This document shows positions 1-4,764 of a DNA stretch of 5,203 bases, piece after piece. This DNA is from Lentzea sp. (GTDB taxonomy: Bacteria > Actinomycetota > Actinomycetes > Mycobacteriales > Pseudonocardiaceae), in contig JASLAV010000165.1 of NCBI GenBank assembly GCA_030146905.1, positions 1 to 5,203 on the forward strand, in the 5' to 3' direction. The stretch's first letter is position 1, and each line of letters starts with the position of its first letter. The notes beneath the pieces were generated by a model, which searched no databases, was not told where the DNA came from, and saw only the letters and a list, made by a program, of their open reading frames with translations. The translations under genes were made by a program, and so were the position numbers.

Positions 1-189
1 CCGCACGAGGTCCACGGCCGTGTCCACCGCGTGCACGCCAGCATCGGTGTGGCGCAACAGTTCTCGCACGACCCCGCGGTCACCGCCGACGACGTGCTGG
101 GTGCCGCGGACGCCGCGATGTACTCGGCGAAGCGGCTCGGCAAGGGCATGGTGGTCGTGCACGGTTCCCCGCTCCCGGAGATGACGTGA
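1..189 (+). CDS. GGDEF-domain (diguanylate cyclase-type) protein, C-terminal fragment
   Basis: The 5' part lies outside the window; the visible 62 residues read in frame 1 and end at TGA 187-189. They match the last part of a GGDEF domain: the ASIGVA strand at visible residues 13-18, then DDVLGAADAAMYSAKRLGKG at 30-49, which corresponds to the family's final helix (typically ADxAxYxAKxxGRN). Only about 13 residues follow the domain, so GGDEF is the C-terminal module. Family knowledge: such domains make cyclic di-GMP from two GTP, or act as degenerate GTP-binding sensors. The GG(D/E)EF signature and any N-terminal sensor lie upstream, so activity cannot be judged here. The stop codon overlaps the GTG start of the next gene (GTGA), suggesting translational coupling with the cupin gene. 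Confidence 0.86.
   Translation, partial: PHEVHGRVHRVHASIGVAQQFSHDPAVTADDVLGAADAAMYSAKRLGKGMVVVHGSPLPEMT
177..180 (+). promoter_or_regulatory. Ribosome binding site for the cupin gene
   Basis: GGAG lies 5 nt before the GTG at 186 and sits within the last codons of the GGDEF gene. It supports GTG 186 as the start and translation of the cupin from the same transcript. Confidence 0.6.
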
Positions 190-617
190 CCCCTGAACAG
201 CTGATCAGCGACCTCGGCATGCAGGAGCTGCCCGTCGAGGGCGGCCACTTCGTGCAGACGCACCGTTCCGGCGAGGTGTCGTCGATCGCGTACCTGTTGC
301 GCCGCCCCGACTTCTCCGGCATGCACGTGCTGGAACACCTGGAGATCTACCACTTCCACGCCGGGTCGCCGTTGCGGATGCTGTTGCTGCACCCGGACGG
401 CTCGGTGACCGAGCCGGTGCTGAGCGCGTCGAACCCGCAGGTCGTCGTGCCCGCAGGCGTGTGGCAGGGCAGCGCGCCGGCCGGTGACTGGTCGTTGGTC
501 GGCACGGTGGTGGTGCCGCCGTACACCGACGACATCGTGTCGTTCGGGCACGCGGACGACCTGTGCGCGCGTTATCCCTCTCACGCCGCGACGATCAAGC
601 CGTTGTGCCGCTTCTAA
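186..617 (+). CDS. Cupin superfamily protein, DUF985 / Cupin_5 type
   Basis: This 143-residue protein has the layout of the DUF985 (Cupin_5) family, small RmlC-like beta-barrel proteins. Visible family features are VEGGHFVQTHRS near residues 18-28, the IYHFHAGSPL block at 54-63, the QVVVPAGVWQ strand at 85-94 with LVGTVVVPPY at 104-113, and a final ARYPSHAATIKPL at 128-140. H47, E50 or E53, H56 and H58 are candidate metal or ligand contacts. The protein is slightly shorter than the usual roughly 150-170 residues but appears complete. The biochemical role of the family is not settled; a sugar or nucleotide-sugar ligand has been suggested from its fold. GTG 186 is chosen because it has a GGAG site 5 nt upstream and overlaps the preceding stop by 4 nt. 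An alpha/beta hydrolase gene follows 10 nt after the stop. Confidence 0.9.
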   Translation: MTPEQLISDLGMQELPVEGGHFVQTHRSGEVSSIAYLLRRPDFSGMHVLEHLEIYHFHAGSPLRMLLLHPDGSVTEPVLSASNPQVVVPAGVWQGSAPAGDWSLVGTVVVPPYTDDIVSFGHADDLCARYPSHAATIKPLCRF

Positions 618-627
618 GATCTCTCGA

Positions 628-1431
628 ATGGCCCTTGTCCCGCTCAACGGCATCGAGCTGAACGTCCAGACCGAGGGGTCCGGCGACCTCGTCGTGCTCG
701 TGATGGGCACCGGCAGCCCCGGCAGGGTCTGGCGTTCCTACCAGGTGCCCGCGCTGGTCAAGGCCGGTTACCGCGTCGCGTACTTCGACAACCGCGGCAT
801 CAGGCCCTCGTCCGAGTGCGCCGACGGCTTCACCATCGACGACATGGTGGCCGACACCGCAGCGGTGATCTCCCACCTGGGCGGCCCCGCGCACGTGATC
901 GGCACGTCGCTGGGCGCCCGCGTCGTCCAGGAGCTGGCGCTGGCGCACCCGTCGCTGGTGCGGTCCGCGGTGCTGATGGCGACCGCCGGACGGCCGGAAC
1001 CGGTGCAGCAGGCGTGGTCGCGCGCGCTGGCCGACCTGTACGACAAGGGTGCCGAGGTGCCGTCGGCGTTCTACGCGGCGGCGTCGGTGGTCCGCAACCT
1101 GTCGCCGGCGACGCTGGCCAACCCGGCGGTCGCCGCCGACTGGCTGCAGGTGTACGAGTTCGCGGGCTCCTCGCTGGGTCCCGGCGAACGCGCGCAGCTC
1201 GCGCTGAGCGACTACGAGCCCAGGCTGCACGCGTACCGGGCGATCACCGCGCGGTCGCTGGTGATCGGGTTCGCCGACGACCTCGTGCTGCCGCCCCGCC
1301 TGTCGCGCGAGGTGGCGGACGCGATCCCCGGTGCCCGCTACGCCGAGATCTCCGGCTGCGGGCACATCGGCTACCTGGAGCGGCCGGACGAGGTCAACCG
1401 GCTGCTGGTCGAGTTCCTCGGCGGCGCGTGA
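628..1431 (+). CDS. Alpha/beta hydrolase
   Basis: This 267-residue cytoplasmic alpha/beta hydrolase resembles the esterase/haloperoxidase-like group common in actinomycetes. The nucleophile elbow IGTSLG places Ser94. The likely acid is D217 or D218 in GFADD, and the base is H246 in GCGHIGYLERP, followed by the usual final helix. DNRG at residues 54-57 is the standard strand-4 turn. The oxyanion region reads MGTG (26-29) in place of the more common HG(G/N). The substrate cannot be deduced; esters, lactones or thioesters are all possible. ATG 628 is the natural start because the fold begins at MALVPLNGIELNVQ. An in-frame extension back to 484 would run through the cupin gene in another frame and adds nothing family-like. 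There is no clear Shine-Dalgarno, so translation may depend on coupling to the cupin stop 10 nt upstream. Confidence 0.93.
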   Translation: MALVPLNGIELNVQTEGSGDLVVLVMGTGSPGRVWRSYQVPALVKAGYRVAYFDNRGIRPSSECADGFTIDDMVADTAAVISHLGGPAHVIGTSLGARVVQELALAHPSLVRSAVLMATAGRPEPVQQAWSRALADLYDKGAEVPSAFYAAASVVRNLSPATLANPAVAADWLQVYEFAGSSLGPGERAQLALSDYEPRLHAYRAITARSLVIGFADDLVLPPRLSREVADAIPGARYAEISGCGHIGYLERPDEVNRLLVEFLGGA

Positions 1432-1447
1432 CCCCGCAAGCCTGCCC

Positions 1448-2053
1448 TCACCGCCCGAGGACGAACTCGGCGGTCTCCTCCGCGAGCCGGTCGAGGAACG
1501 CCGCCCGGTCGAACTCCTGCTCCCCCGGCACCTCCGGCGGAAGCGTGTTCATGAAGCTGAAGTGCCCCGCTCCCGGCACCACCCGCACCTCCACCGGTCC
1601 CGGCGCCGACCGCAGCACCTCGATCTGCAACGCAGGCGTCACGGTGTCCGCCGTCCCGGCGTAGGCGAGCACCGGCACGTCGACACCGTGCAGCGCCTTG
1701 GGCCCGACGAACCACCCGGTGGCGGGGGCGAACAGCACGAGCCGCGAGACGCGGGGCTCGCGCGGCACGTCGAGCGGCTTGCGGCCACGGCCCCACGGCG
1801 TGGCTCCCGCGAGGCACAGCGCCGCCCACCCGCCGATGGAGTGGCCGACCACGGCGACCTCGCCGGACGTGCCCTCCAGCGCCTCGACCAGCCCGCGCGG
1901 ACGGGCGAGGAGGTCGGCGTTCGAGGCCTCGCCCGGCACCAGGCGTTCGAACCGGGGCGCGATGACCTGGCACCCGCGGGCGGCGAGGTGGTCCAGCAGC
2001 GGCCGGTGCCGCTCCGGGTCGCCGCCACCACCGGCGGCGAAGAGCACGATCAC
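1448..2053 (-). CDS. Small alpha/beta hydrolase (dienelactone hydrolase-like)
   Basis: This 201-residue alpha/beta hydrolase has a full candidate triad: Ser72 in VVGHSIGGWA, Asp136 in YAGTADTVTP and His164 in VPGAGHFSF. The N-terminus MIVLFAAGGGGD carries a glycine-rich oxyanion loop. It is compact, lacks a large cap domain, and has no signal peptide. The substrate is unknown. The GTG start at 2053 is chosen because GGGAG (2060-2064 on the minus strand) lies 6 nt upstream and the first strand starts immediately. The in-frame open stretch upstream to 2602 overlaps the SDR gene and encodes no recognisable domain. The gene follows the SDR by 11 nt, so the two are probably co-transcribed and may act on related compounds. 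Its stop is 16 nt from that of the convergent plus-strand hydrolase; the two hydrolases differ in length and sequence and are not an obvious duplication. Confidence 0.9.
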   Translation of the reverse strand: MIVLFAAGGGGDPERHRPLLDHLAARGCQVIAPRFERLVPGEASNADLLARPRGLVEALEGTSGEVAVVGHSIGGWAALCLAGATPWGRGRKPLDVPREPRVSRLVLFAPATGWFVGPKALHGVDVPVLAYAGTADTVTPALQIEVLRSAPGPVEVRVVPGAGHFSFMNTLPPEVPGEQEFDRAAFLDRLAEETAEFVLGR

Positions 2054-2059
2054 GGTGAA

Positions 2060-2064
2060 CTCCC
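2060..2064 (-). promoter_or_regulatory. Ribosome binding site deciding the hydrolase GTG start
   Basis: On the minus strand the SDR stop TGA runs directly into GGGAG, then 6 nt, then GTG at 2053. This purine-rich site supports GTG 2053 over the next in-frame GTG two codons downstream, and fits termination-reinitiation coupling. Confidence 0.65.
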
Positions 2065-2745
2065 TCAGCGGTGGGCGGCCTGGCCGGTCGGCCTGATCAG
2101 GATCTCGTTGACATCCACAGTGGACGGTTGCGACACCGCGTAGAGCACCGCCCTGCCCACGTCCTCCGGCTCCAGCTTCGGGTCGTCCGCCCTGGACGCC
2201 GGGATCGCGTCGGTGTCCACCAGTCCCGGCTGGACGACGGTGACCCGCACGCCGGTCCCGACGGCCTCGGCGCGGATCGCCTGGGCCAGGCCCGTGATCG
2301 CCCACTTCGTGGCCGAGTACAGGTTGCCGGGCCGGACGCCCCGGCCCGCGGCGGACCCGGTCAGCACCAGGTGGCCGCCGGAGCGCATGAGCGCGGGCAT
2401 CGCTGCGCGGGCGGTGAAGGCGGGCCCGCACACGTTGGTGACGACCATGTCCGTCCACTCCGACGGCTCCGCGCCCGCGGTGGACACGAACGACGTGTCC
2501 ACCGAGACTCCCGCGTTCGCGAAAACGACGTCGACGCGGCCCCACCGCGATTCCACTCGCGACATGAGGTCCTGCACGGATTCCCACGAGGACACGTCGC
2601 ACTTCGCGTCCCAGCCGCGATCTCCGACGGACTCTTCCGCCGACCGCGAGGCCCTGACCACGCGATACCCCGCCTGAGCGGCCAAGGCGGCTGTCGCCGC
2701 CCCGATCCCGCGGGAGGCACCGGTCACCACGAAGACGTGTTCCAT
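2065..2745 (-). CDS. Short-chain dehydrogenase/reductase (SDR)
   Basis: This 226-residue protein is a classical SDR oxidoreductase. It has the cofactor motif TGASRGIG at residues 8-15, a basic stretch RASR at 31-34 that favours NADP(H), CDV at 49-51, NAG at 77-79, and the catalytic set N104, S131, Y143 and K147 (YSATK). PG at 173-174 follows in VVQPGLVDTD. The C-terminal STVDVNEILIRPTGQ resembles NADP-dependent SDRs of the clavaldehyde dehydrogenase-like/YdfG type, which reduce or oxidise small carbonyl or alcohol substrates. The substrate here is unknown. ATG 2745 is chosen because MEHVFVVTGASRGIG is the usual distance from start to cofactor loop. A further in-frame ATG at 2799 would add 18 residues unlike the family and overlap the divergent gene. 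The gene heads a two-gene unit with the small hydrolase. Confidence 0.95.
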   Translation of the reverse strand: MEHVFVVTGASRGIGAATAALAAQAGYRVVRASRSAEESVGDRGWDAKCDVSSWESVQDLMSRVESRWGRVDVVFANAGVSVDTSFVSTAGAEPSEWTDMVVTNVCGPAFTARAAMPALMRSGGHLVLTGSAAGRGVRPGNLYSATKWAITGLAQAIRAEAVGTGVRVTVVQPGLVDTDAIPASRADDPKLEPEDVGRAVLYAVSQPSTVDVNEILIRPTGQAAHR

Positions 2746-2752
2746 GATCGGA

Positions 2753-2758
2753 ACCCTA
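2753..2758 (-). promoter_or_regulatory. Candidate -10 element for the SDR (leaderless geometry)
   Basis: TAGGGT on the minus strand fits the actinobacterial TAnnnT -10 pattern. It ends 7 nt before the A of ATG 2745, which would place transcription initiation at or very near the start codon. No good -35 is visible at 17-18 nt. The same bases include AGGG 8 nt from the ATG, so they could instead be a Shine-Dalgarno site. Confidence 0.35.
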
Positions 2759-2784
2759 GTCAGGGAAACGTCAGCGGCGCCTGT

Positions 2785-2791
2785 TTTGATA
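2785..2791 (+). promoter_or_regulatory. Candidate -10 element for the lactamase-like gene
   Basis: TTTGATA lies 6-7 nt before ATG 2798 in an otherwise G/C-rich stretch, and there is no Shine-Dalgarno upstream of that ATG. The spacing fits a leaderless transcript, but the match to TAnnnT is imperfect and no clear -35 is seen. Confidence 0.3.
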
Positions 2792-2797
2792 CCGCGC

Positions 2798-3832
2798 ATG
2801 AATGTGAACCGCAGGTCCGTGTTCGGGCTGGGGACCGTCGCGGCCGCGACGGCCGTGCTCGGCACCAACGGTGCAGCGAAAGCACAGGAAGACCCGGAGG
2901 TGGAGATCGAACGCTTTCCGACGACCGCGGACCGCTCGCGCAAGCGCGTGGCCCAGATCTACCGGCGGCTGGTCCGCAGGGCGCGGGGCACCTGGTCGTC
3001 GCTGATCACCGTCGCCGACCTCGACGGCACCACGAAGCCCGCCGTCGACGAGAACGCGGACGCGGTCGTCGAGGCGTACAGCGTCAACAAGATCGCCGTC
3101 GCGGTCGCCGTCCTGGACAAGGTGGACCGCGGGCTCATCAAGCTCGATCAGACGGTCACGGTGTCGTCCGACATCGTCATCCAGGACACCGACGGCATCT
3201 TCGCGCTCGACGGCGCGTACCCGAGCCAGGTCACCGTCGGCCACGCGCTCGCGAACCTGCTGACGGTCTCGGACAACACCGCGGTCCGCCTGTGCGGCCT
3301 GGTCGTGCCGGCGCTGGAGCTCAACGAGATCCTGCGGTCCAAGGGCTTCGTGCACACCCAGGTCGTCCCGGTGACGAACCCGAACCGGTTCTTCCTCGGC
3401 ACCACCACGGCACGCGAGACCCACACGTTGCTGCAGCAGCTGGTCGACGGCCAGCTGCTGTCGGCGGCCTCCACCGCCTACCTGCTGAACATCCTGCGCG
3501 CCACCGCGAGCTTCACCGACGGCGTGCGGCTGAACCTCACCACGAACGAACGCCTGCGCGTGGCCACCAAGGCCGGCTGGTTCGCCGACGGCCGCAACGA
3601 GGCCGGGATCATGTTCAGCGAGGACAACCGCGCGATCCTGATCTACTCGATGTTCGCCTCCGGCGACTTCGCCGGTGACAAGGCCGCCAACGAGGCCGAC
3701 TTCAGCACCACGCACCCGGCCGTCGCGGCCCGCGCGGAGCTCGGACGCTCGATGTTCGACGCGGTCATCAAGATCACGACCACGAAGCCGAGGCACCGCG
3801 CGAAGGTCTACCGCTTCTTCAACGGTGGCTGA
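2798..3832 (+). CDS. Tat-exported serine hydrolase, class A beta-lactamase fold
   Basis: This 344-residue protein begins with a Tat signal: NRRSVFG at residues 4-10, a short hydrophobic alanine-rich stretch, and a probable cleavage site AKA-QE after residue 29. The mature part has the penicilloyl-serine transferase motifs in order: S95-V-N-K98 (SxxK), S158-D-N160 (SDN) and K258-A-G260 (KTG-box variant). TTTARETHTLLQQL (202-215) matches the class A segment following the omega loop. No acidic residue occurs between 178 and 206, where Glu166 of true class A enzymes would fall. The protein therefore may not deacylate beta-lactams efficiently. It could be an esterase, a peptidase or a penicillin-binding protein acting outside the membrane. 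ATG 2798 gives a compact Tat n-region; an in-frame ATG at 2744 adds 18 residues and overlaps the divergent SDR start. The gene is monocistronic, followed by a hairpin terminator. Confidence 0.92.
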   Translation: MNVNRRSVFGLGTVAAATAVLGTNGAAKAQEDPEVEIERFPTTADRSRKRVAQIYRRLVRRARGTWSSLITVADLDGTTKPAVDENADAVVEAYSVNKIAVAVAVLDKVDRGLIKLDQTVTVSSDIVIQDTDGIFALDGAYPSQVTVGHALANLLTVSDNTAVRLCGLVVPALELNEILRSKGFVHTQVVPVTNPNRFFLGTTTARETHTLLQQLVDGQLLSAASTAYLLNILRATASFTDGVRLNLTTNERLRVATKAGWFADGRNEAGIMFSEDNRAILIYSMFASGDFAGDKAANEADFSTTHPAVAARAELGRSMFDAVIKITTTKPRHRAKVYRFFNGG

Positions 3833-3848
3833 TTTTTCCGGGATTTCT

Positions 3849-3880
3849 CCGAATCGGTGCCAACGGGCACCGGTTTTCGG
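3849..3880 (+). terminator. Hairpin terminator after the lactamase-like gene
   Basis: A perfect 7-bp stem CGGTGCC/GGCACCG (3855-3861 with 3866-3872) encloses an AACG loop. Outer arms CCGAA (3849-3853) and TTCGG (3876-3880) can also pair, leaving a small asymmetric internal loop. A run of four T lies on the 3' side (3874-3877), partly within the outer stem. It begins 16 nt after the stop at 3832. This is the most convincing terminator in the window and may also slow transcripts arriving from the minus strand. Confidence 0.7.
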
Positions 3881-3903
3881 ATATACAGGCACCACGCCGG
3901 GGT

Positions 3904-3928
3904 CGGTCGTCGCCGCCGTCGACGACCG
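3904..3928. terminator. Second hairpin in the convergent intergenic region
   Basis: A perfect 9-bp inverted repeat, CGGTCGTCG (3904-3912) with CGACGACCG (3920-3928), has a 7-nt loop. It can extend by a wobble and a G-C pair outward. It lacks a U-tract on either strand, as is common for actinobacterial terminators. It lies between the two convergent genes and could serve either direction. Confidence 0.45.
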
Positions 3929-3933
3929 GCTTC

Positions 3934-3949
3934 CCGCGAGAAGTCGCGG
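3934..3949 (-). terminator. Third hairpin, just downstream of the isomerase stop
   Basis: A perfect 6-bp stem CCGCGA/TCGCGG has a 4-nt loop (GAAG on plus, CTTC on minus). Read on the minus strand it is the first structure after the isomerase stop, 8 nt downstream. There is no U-tract. It may end or stabilise the 3' end of the DUF993/isomerase transcript. Confidence 0.4.
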
Positions 3950-3957
3950 CACAGGAG

Positions 3958-4764
3958 CTACAGGGCCGGTTCCACGACGTCGTGGAACCTGCGCGCCACC
4001 TCCCCGATCACCTCGTCGAAGTCCGCCGCCCAGATGCCGGCGTTGAAGATCTCGACCTCGACGTCGCCCGCGTAGCCCGTCGCGGCCACCTGCCTGGTCA
4101 GGCGCCCCAGGTCGATGTCGCCGTCGCCTGGATAGCCGCGGCCCAGCAACACGTCCGCCGGCACCGGCGTGAGCCAGTCGCACACCTGGTACGAGGCGAT
4201 GCGCGGCCCCGCGCGCACGATCTGCGCGTCGAGGTCCGGGTCCCACCAGACGTGCAGCGCGTCGACGACGACACCGACCGACGTGTGCCGTTCCGCGATG
4301 TCGAGCGCCTGCGCCAACGTCGACAGCACGCCGCGGTCCGCGCAGAACACCGGGTGCATCGGTTCGAGCGCCAGCACGACACCGGCCTGCTCCGCGTACC
4401 CCGACAGCTCCGCGATCGCGTCGGCGACGCGGTGTCGTGCGCCGGCGAGGTCCTTGTCGCCGGCCACTCCCCCGACGACCATGACCAGCGTGTCCGTGCG
4501 CAACGCGGCCGCCTCGTCGACGGCGCGCCGGTTGTCGTCGAGCGCGGCGCGGTTGTCGACAGCGGTGAGGAACCCGCCGCGGCACAAGGAGGACACGCGC
4601 AGCCCGGCGTCCGCGACCAGTTTGGCGGTGCGGTCCAGGCCGTGGTCTGCGACCGGTTCGCGCCACAACCCGATGGACTCGATCCCGTGCCGCACGCAGC
4701 CGTCGACTGCCTCGGCGACGGTCGCGCGTTTGATCGTGGCCTGGTTCAGCGAGAGGCGAGCCAC
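3958..4764 (-). CDS. Sugar phosphate isomerase/epimerase-type TIM barrel protein
   Basis: This 268-residue cytoplasmic protein has the xylose isomerase-like TIM barrel (AP endonuclease 2 superfamily) pattern. It starts MARLSLNQATIK, has IGLWREPV at 31-38 and VSSLCRGGF at 57-65. Metal-ligand candidates are E134 (LALEPMHP), D168 with H171 (VVVDALHVWW) and E238 (EVEIF). Where relatives often have His for the third ligand, this protein has Q193 in YQVCDW. GRGYPGDGDIDL at 208-219 is a typical loop leading to the final strands. The sugar substrate cannot be named. GTG 4764 is chosen because GGAGG lies 8 nt upstream and the sequence from there matches the family N-terminus. An open stretch to 4908 lies inside the DUF993 gene and lacks barrel features. 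The start is 19 nt inside the upstream gene, so the two are very likely co-translated. Confidence 0.92.
   Translation of the reverse strand: MARLSLNQATIKRATVAEAVDGCVRHGIESIGLWREPVADHGLDRTAKLVADAGLRVSSLCRGGFLTAVDNRAALDDNRRAVDEAAALRTDTLVMVVGGVAGDKDLAGARHRVADAIAELSGYAEQAGVVLALEPMHPVFCADRGVLSTLAQALDIAERHTSVGVVVDALHVWWDPDLDAQIVRAGPRIASYQVCDWLTPVPADVLLGRGYPGDGDIDLGRLTRQVAATGYAGDVEVEIFNAGIWAADFDEVIGEVARRFHDVVEPAL

Noticed and set aside
484..627. N-terminal extension of the plus-strand hydrolase
   Set aside because: It lies entirely within the cupin gene in another frame and encodes Arg/Thr-rich sequence unlike the family. The fold begins at ATG 628.
595..1365. Minus-strand open frame antisense to the first alpha/beta hydrolase
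   Set aside because: The product is rich in Arg, Gly and Val with no motif, and the plus strand carries a full hydrolase fold with triad. It is a GC-bias shadow.
2114..2124. 11-bp palindrome TCCACAGTGGA
   Set aside because: It occurs once here, within SDR codons for Ser-Thr-Val-Asp. It might be a genome-wide iterated palindrome, but one copy in one window cannot show that.
2750..2772. ECF sigma-like promoter GGAAC ... CGTC on the plus strand
   Set aside because: GGAAC (2750-2754) and CGTC (2769-2772) are only 14 nt apart, shorter than the usual 15-17 nt, and the position would leave a leader without a Shine-Dalgarno. It is not strong enough to call.
2746..2943. N-terminal extension of the SDR
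   Set aside because: The frame is open, but it would overlap the divergent gene including its signal peptide, and MEHVFVVTGASRGIG already starts at the normal distance from the cofactor loop.
3434..3460. Perfect 10-bp inverted repeat CAGCAGCTGG / CCAGCTGCTG
   Set aside because: It falls on codons for the repetitive peptide LQQLVDGQLL, where CAG and CTG codons produce the symmetry. I see no reason to call it regulatory.
2071..3678. Long plus-strand open frame (535 codons)
   Set aside because: It crosses the SDR in antisense and the lactamase-like gene in a different frame. The product is Arg/His/Gly-rich without recognisable motifs, whereas both overlapped genes have complete family signatures.
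2771..4666. Very long minus-strand open frame (631 codons)
   Set aside because: It is antisense to the lactamase-like gene and out of frame with the isomerase. Its product is Arg/Gly/Asp-rich low-complexity sequence with no domain, a typical shadow frame of high-GC DNA. The opposing frames have clear catalytic motifs.
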